Counted from the first letter of the stretch, positions 16,696-25,655 are shown. The stretch is 64,000 nt of DNA from Azospirillum agricola (GCF_017876095.1 NZ_JAGINM010000013.1:1-64000), one strand, 5' to 3'. Translations and numbers: made by a program. Notes: generated by a model from the sequence alone, not told the origin.

Positions 16696-18270
16696 ATGAG
16701 CACCCACAACACCGAACCCGCCGCGGCGGCCTTCGACCGCGCTCACGGTCGCGCGGGCGGCCGGAAGGCGGGCGTCCGTCCCATGATCGCCGCTCTCCTG
16801 CTGGCGCTGACCGCCGCCTCCACGGTCGTGGCCGGCGCGCCCGGCGCGGCGCTGGCGCAGGCGGCGGCGCCGCGCTCCGCCCCCGGCAGCTTCGCCGATC
16901 TGGCCGAGAAGCTGCTGCCGGCGGTCGTCAACATCTCGACCAGCCAGGCGGCGCCGCAGCGCCAACCCGGCCAGCGTCCGGAGATGCCGCAGTTCCCGCC
17001 CGGCTCGCCCTTCGAGGATTTCTTCCGCGACTTCTTCGACCGCCAGCAGCAGCAGGACCAGCCGCAGCGCAAGGCGACCTCGCTCGGCTCGGGCTTCGTC
17101 ATCGACGCCAAGAACGGCTACGTCGTCACCAACAACCACGTCGTCCAGGACGCCGACGAGATCACCGTCATCCTCCAGGACGACACCAACATCAAGGCGG
17201 AGCTGGTCGGCCGCGACGCCAAGACCGACCTCGCCCTGCTGAAGATCAAGACCAGCCACCCGCTGGTCGCCGTCCCCTTCGGCGACAGCGACGCCATGCG
17301 CGTCGGCGACTGGGTGCTGGCGATCGGCAACCCGTTCGGGCTGGGCGGCTCGGTGACGGCCGGCATCATCTCGGCCCGCCAGCGCAACATCGACGCCGGC
17401 CCGTATGACGATTTCCTGCAAACCGACGCCTCGATCAACCGCGGCAATTCCGGCGGCCCGATGTTCAACCTGAACGGCGAGGTCATCGGCATCAACACGG
17501 CGATCTTCTCGCCGTCGGGCGGCTCGGTCGGCATCGGCTTCGCCATCCCGTCGAACCTCGCCAAGCAGGTCGTCGCGCAGCTCAAGGAGTACGGCAAGAC
17601 CCGCCGCGGCTGGCTGGGCGTGCGCATCCAGGCGGTGACGCCGGAGATCGCCGAGAGCCTCGGCCTGCCGGCCCACAAGGGCGCGCTCGTCGCCTCGGTC
17701 ACGCCGGACGGCCCGGCCGCCAAGTCGGGCATCCAGGCCGGCGACGTGGTGATCAAGTTCGACGGCAAGGAAATCAACGAGATGCGCCGCCTGCCGCGCG
17801 TCGTCGCCGAGACCTCCATCGACAAGGCCGTCCCGGTCGAGGTGTGGCGCAAGGGCAAGACCCAGACCATCCAGGTCAAGGTCGGCGAGCTGGAGGCCGC
17901 CGAGGAGCAGGGGCTGCTCGCCGCCGGTCCGGAGGACAAGCAGGCTCCCAAGGACAAGGCCCCGGCGCAGAAGCCGACCGAGACGCTGGGCATGAAGCTG
18001 ACCAACATCACCCCGGAGCTGCGCCAGCAGCACGAGATCAAGCCCGAGCTGAAGGGCGTGGTCATCACCGAGGTGACGGGCAACTCCACGGCCGCCGAGA
18101 AGGGCCTGAAGGCCGGCGACGTCATCCTCGAAGTCGGCCAGGAAGAGGTCCGCAAGCCCGAGGACGTGACCGCCAAGGTGCAGAAGGCCAAGGAGCAGAG
18201 CCGCAAGTCGGTGCTGCTGCTGGTCGACCGCAAGGGCGACCTCCGCTTCGTGGCGATCCCGCTGAGCTGA
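16696..18270 (+). CDS. DegP/DegQ-type (Do family) serine endoprotease
   Basis: A 524-residue periplasmic protease-chaperone for misfolded envelope proteins. A signal sequence covers about residues 29-55 (hydrophobic core, AALAQA). The trypsin-like domain has the catalytic triad H148 (VTNNHVV), D178 (TDLALLK) and S252 (GNSGGP). Two PDZ domains follow (about 300-390 and 425-515). The ATG at 16696 has GGGAG upstream; the ORF extension to 16543 looks non-coding. A strong terminator follows. The hflKC genes just upstream also act in membrane protein quality control. Confidence 0.93.
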   Translation: MSTHNTEPAAAAFDRAHGRAGGRKAGVRPMIAALLLALTAASTVVAGAPGAALAQAAAPRSAPGSFADLAEKLLPAVVNISTSQAAPQRQPGQRPEMPQFPPGSPFEDFFRDFFDRQQQQDQPQRKATSLGSGFVIDAKNGYVVTNNHVVQDADEITVILQDDTNIKAELVGRDAKTDLALLKIKTSHPLVAVPFGDSDAMRVGDWVLAIGNPFGLGGSVTAGIISARQRNIDAGPYDDFLQTDASINRGNSGGPMFNLNGEVIGINTAIFSPSGGSVGIGFAIPSNLAKQVVAQLKEYGKTRRGWLGVRIQAVTPEIAESLGLPAHKGALVASVTPDGPAAKSGIQAGDVVIKFDGKEINEMRRLPRVVAETSIDKAVPVEVWRKGKTQTIQVKVGELEAAEEQGLLAAGPEDKQAPKDKAPAQKPTETLGMKLTNITPELRQQHEIKPELKGVVITEVTGNSTAAEKGLKAGDVILEVGQEEVRKPEDVTAKVQKAKEQSRKSVLLLVDRKGDLRFVAIPLS

Positions 18271-18307
18271 TCGGCGGGGAGCGGGTGCCACCCGCAGTGG
18301 TGTGACG

Positions 18308-18340
18308 GGGCGCCGGCGGTCCTTCCGCCGGCGCCCTTTT
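18308..18340 (+). terminator. Rho-independent terminator after the DegP-type gene
   Basis: GGGCGCCGGCGG (18308-18319) pairs with CCGCCGGCGCCC (18325-18336) across a five-base loop and is followed by TTTT. Confidence 0.88.
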
Positions 18341-18492
18341 CATGACCACCCGCTTTTCACGCCCGCATATTTCTTCCGCGGCGTGGCGGGCCGGTGAAAA
18401 TGCCGCGTTCTCCGTGCGCGGCTCTGGGGTATTCTCCGGCGCGTCGTCGGGGCGATGGCGGGAAGGCGGGCGGTGGCGAGGTGAGGGGCGGC

Positions 18493-18900
18493 ATGGTCGG
18501 GCATCGGAACGCGACGCGGCGGGCACGCCCGGCCGGCCTTCTGGCCGGTGCGGCCGCGCTGCTGCTCCAGCTCGTCGCCTGGGCCTGGATGCCGGTCTGG
18601 ATGGCGCCTTCCACCGCCGACGCCGCCGAGATCGTCATCTGCACGCCGGACGGCTTCCGGAGCGTGGCGCTGGACGGCCGCAAGGCTCCCCACGATCCGA
18701 CCGATTCCGGGACCGGCAGGGCGGCGCCGTCCTGCTCGCTCTGCCCGCTGGCCGGCGCTCTGGCCGTGGCGGCGCCGGCCGCCTTGTCCGTGCCGGCCGA
18801 TCCCGTGTCTTGCGGGACCGGGGAGCGGGGCGGCGAGCCGGTGGCCACCGGCCGGTTCCTGTTCACGCTCCGGGCGCGGGCGCCTCCGGCAACCGCCTGA
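18493..18900 (+). CDS. DUF2946 family protein
   Basis: A 135-residue membrane-anchored or exported protein with one hydrophobic segment (about 13-36), then CTPDGF (Cys50) and CSLCP (Cys81, Cys84), the pattern of DUF2946. The family commonly neighbours copper-handling genes, and the next gene here is a PCuAC copper chaperone 79 bases downstream. The Cys residues are candidate metal ligands. Start choice is uncertain: ATG 18493 or an in-frame GTG at 18481. Confidence 0.72.
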   Translation: MVGHRNATRRARPAGLLAGAAALLLQLVAWAWMPVWMAPSTADAAEIVICTPDGFRSVALDGRKAPHDPTDSGTGRAAPSCSLCPLAGALAVAAPAALSVPADPVSCGTGERGGEPVATGRFLFTLRARAPPATA

Positions 18901-18979
18901 CCGTGCCGACCGGCGCCGGTATCGGCGTCCCGTCCGGCTTGTCCGCGCCTGTCCGAGATCCGTATCCGAGGAAAACACC

Positions 18980-19471
18980 ATGAACCGCCTGCTTCGCGTT
19001 ACCGCCGCCCTGTTCCTGTTCGGGACCGGCGGCGCCCTGGCGCACGACTACAAGGCCGGCCCCATCGCGATCGACCACCCCTGGGCGCGCGCCACCGCTC
19101 CGTCCGCGCCCAACGGGGCCGCTTATTTCGTGCTGAACAGCGTCGGCCCGGACGGCGACCGCCTGCTGTCCGCCTCCACCCCGGTCGCCGAGAAGGCGGA
19201 ACTGCACACCCACCTGATGGACAACGGCGTCATGAAGATGCGTCCGGTGAACGCCATCGAGGTGACGCCCGGTTCGCCGGCCGCGCTGGCGCCCGGCGGT
19301 CTCCACGTCATGCTGCTCGGCCTGAAGCAGCCCCTGGTCAAGGGCAGGAGCTTCCCGTTGACGCTCGTCTTCGAGAAGGCCGGCGCGGCCACGGTGCAGG
19401 TCGATGTCCAGGGAGCCGGCGAGGCGGCCCCCGCCCACCGCGCCCCGGATGCGGGTGGCCACAAGCCGTGA
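18980..19471 (+). CDS. Periplasmic copper chaperone PCu(A)C
   Basis: A 163-residue secreted Cu(I)-binding protein that can deliver copper to the CuA site of cytochrome oxidase. A signal peptide ends at about residue 21 (GGALA). The canonical motif H-X10-M-X21-H-X-M is exact: H76, M87, H109 and M111. The C-terminus adds a His-containing tail (APAHRAPDAGGHKP). GAGGAA lies upstream of the ATG. With the preceding DUF2946 gene it makes a small copper cassette. Confidence 0.92.
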   Translation: MNRLLRVTAALFLFGTGGALAHDYKAGPIAIDHPWARATAPSAPNGAAYFVLNSVGPDGDRLLSASTPVAEKAELHTHLMDNGVMKMRPVNAIEVTPGSPAALAPGGLHVMLLGLKQPLVKGRSFPLTLVFEKAGAATVQVDVQGAGEAAPAHRAPDAGGHKP

Positions 19472-19611
19472 CGCCGTACCCGGCCGTCCTCCCCGGCTGT
19501 CTCCGGGGAAAAGAGTGTCCGGCGAATCGCCTCCTGATGTAGGCTCGCTCCCGCGCCCGGCCGCCGTGCCGGGCGCGTTCCGCAAGCGTCGCATCCTTTC
19601 TCGAAGCCGCC

Positions 19612-20382
19612 GTGAGCGACCAGCAAGACCCCCCTCTCGATTTCGCCCTCCAGGTGCGGAACAACCGCTGGCGCCTGACGGTCGGTTTGCCGTCGATGGC
19701 CGCCGCCGCCGCCGTGGTGGCGCGGATCGCCGGCGGCAGGGAAGAGGTCAAGGTCGCGGTCGAGATCTACGACCCGATCAAGAATGTTTACGAACGCAAG
19801 GATTTCCTGAGCTTCGCCGGGCGTTCGCAGCCCTCGCCGTCGGGTCCCGCCGTCTTCAGGCCGCTGGGCCGGGAGCTGGGCCGTCTTCCCATGGCGGCCA
19901 AGCTTGCCGTTGTGGCGGTGGTCCTGCCGCTGATGGGGCTGGCGTTGATCGGTCTGCACACGCTGACGGCGGCGCGGCCGCCGTCCTCCAACCCGGCTCC
20001 GCCGCCCACGGCCGGGACGGCGTTGCCGCCGGCCTCGCGGACCCTGCCGCGCGACTGGGTGGCGGCGCGGTCCCAGCCGGAGATTCCCTGGCTGTTCCAG
20101 GGCGACTGGGCGGCGGATTGCAGCGCCTTGCGGCTCGGCGGCGGGCGCCTGATGCGGGTGGGGCCGCGCACCCTGTTCGGCTCGCCGGTCAACTGGGTGC
20201 TCGCCGTCGGCAACCGGCTGCTGGTCAACACGGGGCCGTCCGGCGATTCGGCCTCGACGCAGCTCCGGTCCGACGGTCTGGTCCTGTTCCTGGAGGACCG
20301 TTTCACCGACGCCATCCTGACCCGCGCGGAGCGCCCGCCCTATTCCCCGGAAAAGCCGCTGGTCCTGTCGAAATGCCTGTGA
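19612..20382 (+). CDS. Hypothetical single-pass membrane protein
   Basis: I do not recognise this 256-residue protein. The first 90 residues look cytoplasmic, with beta-like segments RLTVGLPSMAAAAAVV and VKVAVEIYDPIKNVYERKDF. One transmembrane helix covers about 96-116, followed by a Pro-rich linker and a periplasmic domain of about 110 residues with two Cys (in DWAADCSALRL and the final LSKCL). Start is GTG at 19612, where an upstream GAAGCCGCC offers only a weak ribosome site. Codon use fits the region. The neighbours give no clue to function. Confidence 0.6.
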   Translation: MSDQQDPPLDFALQVRNNRWRLTVGLPSMAAAAAVVARIAGGREEVKVAVEIYDPIKNVYERKDFLSFAGRSQPSPSGPAVFRPLGRELGRLPMAAKLAVVAVVLPLMGLALIGLHTLTAARPPSSNPAPPPTAGTALPPASRTLPRDWVAARSQPEIPWLFQGDWAADCSALRLGGGRLMRVGPRTLFGSPVNWVLAVGNRLLVNTGPSGDSASTQLRSDGLVLFLEDRFTDAILTRAERPPYSPEKPLVLSKCL

Positions 20383-20392
20383 CGGCGCCGGA

Positions 20393-21031
20393 TCAGACGG
20401 TGCCGGCGGCCGGCCGGGTCCGCCACGCGGCGGTCACCCGCACCGCGGTCCGCATCGTCGCGACGGCGATCAGCGCGGCGCCGGCGAACGGCCCGGGTGC
20501 CAGCGTGTCGTGGAGCACCAGCGCCGCCCCGGCGCCCAGGATCAGGGCCTGATACACCACGCCGCAGAAGCGCAGCCCGGTGTGGAAGGCGTCGGCCGGA
20601 CCGAAGGGATCGGCGGTCCATGGCCGGCTCTCCCGCCCGCCCGCGCTCCAGGGCGACGGGGCGCTCAGTTCGTCGGCCGCGATCAGCGCGGCGAGCGCGG
20701 CCACGCCCGCCACCGCCATCGCGCCCAGGATCGGGTGGAGGAAGGCGAGAGCCAGCAGATAGGGCGGTATCCACAGGGCGTCGAACCGCCACGCCGCGTC
20801 CCGTCGCGCGTGCATGGCGTTCAGCAGCGTGTGGACGCCGAAGAGGCCCAGCGCGGCCGCCGCGAGGACCAGTGGGCCGGCGCTGCTCCGGTCCTCGCGC
20901 AGCCAGTCGTACATCGGCGCGGCGTAGAGCGGGGCGCAGAGGACCAGACCGTTGGCGAGCACGCCGACCGCGCCGGCCCCGGCCAGGAAAGGGGGCGACG
21001 GCGTGGCCTTGGGGGGAAGCTGCGGCGCCAT
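20393..21031 (-). CDS. Hypothetical multi-pass membrane protein
   Basis: A 212-residue protein that I cannot place in a family. About five hydrophobic segments are visible (AGAVGVLANGLVLCAPLY; LVLAAAALGLFGVHTLL; a long one over LLALAFLHPILGAMAVAGV; VVYQALILGAGAALVL; and a weaker last one). The minus frame is preferred over two long plus-strand ORFs here because those translate to Arg-rich low-complexity text. The ATG at 21031 follows a weak ribosome site. A small ORF lies 90 bases upstream on the same strand. Confidence 0.6.
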   Translation of the reverse strand: MAPQLPPKATPSPPFLAGAGAVGVLANGLVLCAPLYAAPMYDWLREDRSSAGPLVLAAAALGLFGVHTLLNAMHARRDAAWRFDALWIPPYLLALAFLHPILGAMAVAGVAALAALIAADELSAPSPWSAGGRESRPWTADPFGPADAFHTGLRFCGVVYQALILGAGAALVLHDTLAPGPFAGAALIAVATMRTAVRVTAAWRTRPAAGTV

Positions 21032-21120
21032 GGCAAGGGCTCGCTGTCCGGTGGAAGGGGAAAAACGGGGTGGGGAAGGGGCTTCGGCCGGTCCGGCCCC
21101 GCGGCGGTTCGGCGCCGCCC

Positions 21121-21318
21121 TCACGACTGCAACGACGAGAATCCCGTCCCTCCGAAGCCCGCCCGGCGCGGCGCCGTCCCGTCCACGCCGCGGTCGGCCG
21201 ACAGGGACACCAGCTGGTCGCCCAGACGGTCGCGCAGCAGCGCCACGGTCGATGTCGGCGCGGCGGCGTCGTAGGGCGAAAGCGCGCCCGGCGGGACGGC
21301 GGTGTCGTCACGGCCCAT
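21121..21318 (-). CDS. Hypothetical small protein (65 aa)
   Basis: A 65-residue soluble protein starting MGRDDTAVPPGALSPYDAA with a plausible helix STVALLRDRLGDQLVSL. AGGAGA lies seven bases before the ATG, which is the main support. It faces the palindrome-containing gap before the DUF6502 gene, so it may be divergently controlled from the same region. Function unknown. Confidence 0.5.
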   Translation of the reverse strand: MGRDDTAVPPGALSPYDAAAPTSTVALLRDRLGDQLVSLSADRGVDGTAPRRAGFGGTGFSSLQS

Positions 21319-21387
21319 CCAGGTTTCTCCTTGGACTCGGTTGTTCAAGCGGCGTGGGGCATGGCCCGATCTGTTCGACCATGATGC

Positions 21388-21464
21388 GTGGGAAAAAATC
21401 CCACATCAAGCGGAATCGCCGTTCACTTTTGGGGGATCCGCGTTATTGTGGGCAAATCTCCCAC
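21388..21464. promoter_or_regulatory. Two matching palindromes, putative operators
   Basis: GTGGGAAAAAATCCCAC (21388-21404) and GTGGGCAAATCTCCCAC (21448-21464) share the form GTGGG-N7-CCCAC. Their start points are exactly 60 bases apart. Between them is an AT-richer patch with TTCACT and TTATTG, which could be a promoter overlapped by the second site. They lie in the gap between the divergent small ORF (start 21318) and the DUF6502 gene. Confidence 0.6.
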
Positions 21465-21504
21465 GGTCACCGCCGCCGTGGCGCCTGCCCGGAGTGCCTG
21501 GTTC

Positions 21505-22449
21505 GTGCCGACCCGCAGCCCCGATCCCCACCACCCGTCCGGAAAGGGCGCCACTCCGCTCGCGTCACCGCCGCCGACGGTGCTGGTGGCGCTCAGGCGG
21601 GTGCTGGCGCCGCTGGTGCGGGCGCTGATCCATTTCGGGATCCCGTGGCCGATGCTGTCGGGTCTGATGAAGGGGGTGTATGTCGAGGTGGCGGAACGCG
21701 ACTTCGCGCTGCCCGACAAGCCGATGACCGACAGCCGCATCACCCTGTTGACCGGGGTCCACCGCAAGGATGTCAGCCAGCTGCGCGGCAAGGCCCCGTC
21801 GGCCGAATCCGTGGCCTCGTCGTCGCCGTCGCTGGGCGCCCAGGTTCTCGGGCGCTGGCTCGGCCATGACGGCTACCGGGACGCCGATGGCCGGCCGCGC
21901 CCCTTGCCTCGCGCCGGCTCGGCGGAGGGCGAGGCGGCTTTCGAGACGCTGGTGACCGGGGTCAGCAAGGACATCCGGCCCCGCGCGCTGCTCGACGAGC
22001 TGCTCTATGCGGGGCTGGTGGAGGAGCGGAGCGACGGGCTGCTGCACCTTGTGGTGTCGGCCCATTTGCCGCGTGGCGACGTCGACAAGCTGGCTTATTA
22101 TTTCGGCCGCAATCTGGCCGACCATGTCGCCGCGGCCGGGCACAATCTGGCGGGCGGCGCGCCGCCCTTCCTGGAGCGGGCCATGTTTCATGACGGGTTG
22201 ACCCCTGCATCGGTGGCGGCCCTGCGGATCGAGGCGGAGCGGGCGGGGATGGACATGCTGGTCCGTCTGAACCGCTTCGCCATGGAACTGGCCGACCGCG
22301 ACGAGGGCAGGGCGGACGCCCATCACCGTTTCACCGCCGGTCTCTACGCCTACGACGCTCCGGACGGCATCCCCGGCGCGCCCCCCGGCGCCCGTCACGC
22401 GCCCGAAGGCGGTTCCGGTGAGGGCGGGGAAGACGGGGCCGCGCCGTGA
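21505..22449 (+). CDS. DUF6502 family protein
   Basis: A roughly 314-residue protein of the DUF6502 family, recognised from LRRVLAPLVRALIHFGI near the N-terminus, YVEVAERDFAL and the core DSRITLLTGVHRKDV. The last reads like a winged-helix domain, so a DNA-binding role is plausible but unproven. GTG 21505 is chosen because GGAG lies ten bases upstream and the conserved part starts soon after. An ATG at 21388 is in frame but would lie inside a palindrome. It overlaps the following DUF5666 gene by four bases (GTGA), so the pair is translationally coupled. Confidence 0.75.
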   Translation: MPTRSPDPHHPSGKGATPLASPPPTVLVALRRVLAPLVRALIHFGIPWPMLSGLMKGVYVEVAERDFALPDKPMTDSRITLLTGVHRKDVSQLRGKAPSAESVASSSPSLGAQVLGRWLGHDGYRDADGRPRPLPRAGSAEGEAAFETLVTGVSKDIRPRALLDELLYAGLVEERSDGLLHLVVSAHLPRGDVDKLAYYFGRNLADHVAAAGHNLAGGAPPFLERAMFHDGLTPASVAALRIEAERAGMDMLVRLNRFAMELADRDEGRADAHHRFTAGLYAYDAPDGIPGAPPGARHAPEGGSGEGGEDGAAP

Positions 22450-23753
22450 TCACCGGCCGCCGCTCCCTGATCCTGTCCCTTCTCCTGCTGATCGCGGCCT
22501 GCGCCGGCGGGGGCCGCGAGGCGGGCGTCGCCGACCGCGGCATCGGCGGCACCGGGATCGCGGTGAGCGATCGCGGCATCGGCGGCACCGGAATCGTCGG
22601 CACCGTCACCGCCTTCGGCAGCGTGTGGGTCAACGGCCTGCGGGTCGATCTGCCGGCAAGCGCCGTCGTGAGGATCGAGGGGCGGGCGGTGGACACGGCG
22701 GCCGTCCGGATCGGTCATCTGGTGGCGATGAAGGCGGCGGCCGGCGGGCCGACGGGGCTGGAGGCGCGCAGCCTCGACGTGCGCTACGCCGTCGCCGGGC
22801 CGGTCGAACGGCTGGAGGGGATGACGGCCATCGTGCTCGGGCAGCGGATCGACGCGGCGGACGCGGAGGGGCGCGACGCCCTGCGCCCCGGCGCCTGGGT
22901 CGCCGTGTCGGGGCTGCGCCGGGCCGACGGAACCATCGACGCCAGCCGCGTCGACGGCTGGAGCGACGCGCATGGCTGGCTGCTGCGCGGCCGGCTCGAC
23001 GCCGTGTCGCCGACGGCGCTGACGGTCGCCGGGCTCACCCTGTCGCGGACCGTGACGGACGCCGCGCTGCCGCCCGCCGGCAGCATGGTCCGCGTTGCCG
23101 GGCCGGGCGCGGTCCTCACCCTGGCGCTGTCGGTCGCGCCGGATCCCTTCAATCCCTTCGGCGACAGCGTCGGCGCCCTGTCGGTCGAGACCTTCGTCGA
23201 CGACGACGGGCGCGTGGCAGACGGGAATGGGGACGAGGTGCGCGCGGGAACGTCGGAGGGCCGCCGCGTGGTGATCGACAGCGGGGTGGGGGCGGGGGGT
23301 GGCCTGCGCGACTCGCGATCCTTCCGCGCCCCGAGCCTGGGCGGCACCGTGGCTCCCGGCGCGGATCCGTCCGCCCGCGCCGCCGGGCTGGCGCGCGAGG
23401 GGATGCGGCGGGATGGTCCGCCAGGAAACGGGATGCCGGGCTTCGGTCCGCCGGAGGGGCTGAACCCGGGCGAGATGGACCACCGGGATGGAGAGCGCGG
23501 AATGGGACGCGGGCCGGATGGGCCTTTTGGCGGCCCCAATGGTGGCGGCCCCAATGGCGGCGGCCCCAATGGCGGTGGACACGGCAAGCCGGCCGGAGGG
23601 GGCGACCGTGACGGCGCGCGCGGCAGCCCGGCGGGCCCGGGCCTCTCGGGCGGGTGGGGCCATGGCGGCGGGCCGCGCGGCGGAAGGGGCGTCGGTTCCC
23701 GTGGCGGCGGTCCGCCGGGTGGACGGGGCGGCGGGGCCGAGGGCGGCCGCTGA
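22446..23753 (+). CDS. DUF5666 domain lipoprotein
   Basis: A 435-residue putative lipoprotein. Lipobox LIAAC places the lipidated Cys at residue 19. Two copies of DRGIGGTGI follow, then DUF5666-type beta-rich modules (VGTVTAFGSVWVNGLRVDLP and later copies such as ARSLDVRYAVAGPVERL). After about residue 290 the chain becomes Gly/Pro/Arg/Asn-rich and disordered, with GGPNGG repeats. It starts with GTG overlapping the DUF6502 stop. The DUF6502-DUF5666 pairing suggests a regulator-plus-envelope-protein unit. Role unknown. Confidence 0.78.
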   Translation: MITGRRSLILSLLLLIAACAGGGREAGVADRGIGGTGIAVSDRGIGGTGIVGTVTAFGSVWVNGLRVDLPASAVVRIEGRAVDTAAVRIGHLVAMKAAAGGPTGLEARSLDVRYAVAGPVERLEGMTAIVLGQRIDAADAEGRDALRPGAWVAVSGLRRADGTIDASRVDGWSDAHGWLLRGRLDAVSPTALTVAGLTLSRTVTDAALPPAGSMVRVAGPGAVLTLALSVAPDPFNPFGDSVGALSVETFVDDDGRVADGNGDEVRAGTSEGRRVVIDSGVGAGGGLRDSRSFRAPSLGGTVAPGADPSARAAGLAREGMRRDGPPGNGMPGFGPPEGLNPGEMDHRDGERGMGRGPDGPFGGPNGGGPNGGGPNGGGHGKPAGGGDRDGARGSPAGPGLSGGWGHGGGPRGGRGVGSRGGGPPGGRGGGAEGGR

Positions 23754-23855
23754 GAGGTGGCGCCGACGGATGGCCGGGCGCCCCCGGGGCTGGGCGGGAT
23801 GGGCGCTTCTCTGCTATGGCTTGCCCCTGTTCAAGCAGCCGAGTCCTCTCCGATC

Positions 23856-25655
23856 ATGACCGACACCGCCGCCGCTTTCCTGAACGTCGCCCACTCCCTG
23901 TCCGGCAAGCGCTGGCAGGCGCGGCCCTGCGACGAACGGCTGGCCCTGGCCCTGGCGCAGACGCGCGGCCTGCCGGAGATCGTCGGCCGCATTCTGACCG
24001 CGCGCGGGGTGACGGAGGAGGTCTGCGACGGTTTCCTCAACCCGACCCTGAAGGCGCTGCTGCCCGATCCCTCGCGTTTCCGCGACATGGACCCGGCGGC
24101 GGAGCGCATCGCCCATGCGATCCGCACGGGGGAGCCGGTCGCCGTGTTCGGCGACTACGACGTCGACGGCGCCACCTCCGCCGCGCTGCTGCGCCGCTTC
24201 TTCCGTTCGGTCGGGGCGGAGTTGCGGGTCTATGTTCCCGACCGCATCAAGGAGGGCTACGGCCCCAACGCGCCGGCCCTGCTGCGCCTGAAGGCGGAGG
24301 GCATCCGGCTGGCGGTGACGGTCGATTGCGGCATTTCCGCCTTCGCGGCGCTGGAGGCGGCGGCCGGGGCGGGCCTCGACGTGGTGGTGCTCGACCATCA
24401 CGCCGCCGAGCCGCGCCTGCCCCCGGCGGTGGCGCTGGTCAACCCGAACCGGCTGGACGAGGACGGCGCCTACCGCACGCTCTGCGCCGCCGGGGTCACC
24501 TTCATCACCATCGTCGCGGTGAACCGCGCCCTGCGCCAGTCCGGCTTCTACCAGGGGCGGGACGAGCCGAAGCTGATGGACTGGCTGGATCTCGTGGCGC
24601 TGGGAACGGTGTGCGACGTGGTGCCGCTGACCGGGCTGAACCGCGCGCTGGTGGCGCAGGGGCTGAAGGTGATGGCGCGGCGCGGCAATCCCGGCCTCGC
24701 GGCGCTGGCCGACGTGGCGGGCGTGAAGGAGAAGCCGGACGCCTACCAGGCCGGCTTCGTGCTGGGACCACGGGTCAACGCCGGCGGGCGGGTCGGCGCC
24801 TCGGATCTCGGCGCCCGCCTGCTGTCCACCGACGACCCGATCGAGGCAATGGAGCTGGCCCAGAAGCTGGAGGCGCACAACGCCGAGCGCCGCGCCGTCG
24901 AGCAGGCGGTGCTGGAGGACGCCCTGGAGCGGGTGGCGGCGGAATCGGGCCGCGCGGCGGAACTGGTCTTCGTCGCCGGGGAGGGGTGGCACCCCGGCGT
25001 GATCGGCATCGTCGCCGCCCGCCTGAAGGAGCGCTACAGCCGCCCGGCCTGTGTCGTCGCGCTGGAGGAGCAGGCCGACGGCACGGTGATCGGCAAGGCG
25101 TCGGGCCGTTCGGTGCGCGGGGTCGATCTCGGGGCGGCGGTGATCGCCGCCCGGCAGGAGGGGCTGCTGATCGGCGGCGGCGGCCACCGGATGGCGGCCG
25201 GCTTCACCGTGGCGGGTGAGCGGCTGGAAGCGCTGCGCGACTTCCTGACCACGAGGGTCGCCGAGCAGCTCGCGGCGGCGCCGCTGGTCCCGACGCTGGA
25301 ACTGGACGGGGCGCTGTCGGTGGGGGGGGCGACGCCCGCGCTGGTGGGCACGCTGAACACGCTCGGCCCCTACGGGACGGGCAACGCCGAGCCGCGCTTC
25401 GCCATCGCCGACGCCCGCGTGGTGCGGGCCGACGTGGTGGGCGCCAACCATGTGCGCTGCATCCTCCAGGGCAACGACGGGGCCCGCCTGAAGGCCATCG
25501 CCTTCCGGGCGCTGGACAACGAGCTGGGGCAGGGGCTGCTGAACGGGCGCGGCACGCCGTTCCACATCGCCGGCATCCTGCGCATCGACCGCTGGAACGG
25601 ATCGGAGGGCGTCCAGCTCCTGATCGACGACGCGGCGCCGGCCCGCTCGGCCTGA
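23856..25655 (+). CDS. recJ: Single-stranded-DNA-specific exonuclease RecJ
   Basis: A 599-residue 5'-3' ssDNA exonuclease of the DHH superfamily that acts in recombination and mismatch repair. Motifs: DYDVDGATSAALL (100-112, Mn2+ ligands), DCGIS (156-160), DHHA (179-182), the DHHA1-type GGGGHRMAAGF near 437, and the C-terminal OB domain. The ATG at 23856 gives the standard N-terminus; the ORF extension to 23757 overlaps the end of the DUF5666 region and is not needed. No clear ribosome site is visible. Confidence 0.94.
   Translation: MTDTAAAFLNVAHSLSGKRWQARPCDERLALALAQTRGLPEIVGRILTARGVTEEVCDGFLNPTLKALLPDPSRFRDMDPAAERIAHAIRTGEPVAVFGDYDVDGATSAALLRRFFRSVGAELRVYVPDRIKEGYGPNAPALLRLKAEGIRLAVTVDCGISAFAALEAAAGAGLDVVVLDHHAAEPRLPPAVALVNPNRLDEDGAYRTLCAAGVTFITIVAVNRALRQSGFYQGRDEPKLMDWLDLVALGTVCDVVPLTGLNRALVAQGLKVMARRGNPGLAALADVAGVKEKPDAYQAGFVLGPRVNAGGRVGASDLGARLLSTDDPIEAMELAQKLEAHNAERRAVEQAVLEDALERVAAESGRAAELVFVAGEGWHPGVIGIVAARLKERYSRPACVVALEEQADGTVIGKASGRSVRGVDLGAAVIAARQEGLLIGGGGHRMAAGFTVAGERLEALRDFLTTRVAEQLAAAPLVPTLELDGALSVGGATPALVGTLNTLGPYGTGNAEPRFAIADARVVRADVVGANHVRCILQGNDGARLKAIAFRALDNELGQGLLNGRGTPFHIAGILRIDRWNGSEGVQLLIDDAAPARSA

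Noticed and set aside
20497..21384. Plus-strand ORFs of 254-305 codons over the multi-pass membrane gene
   Set aside because: Arg/Ala/Pro-rich translations without hydrophobic pattern or ribosome sites; the minus frame encodes clear membrane helices.
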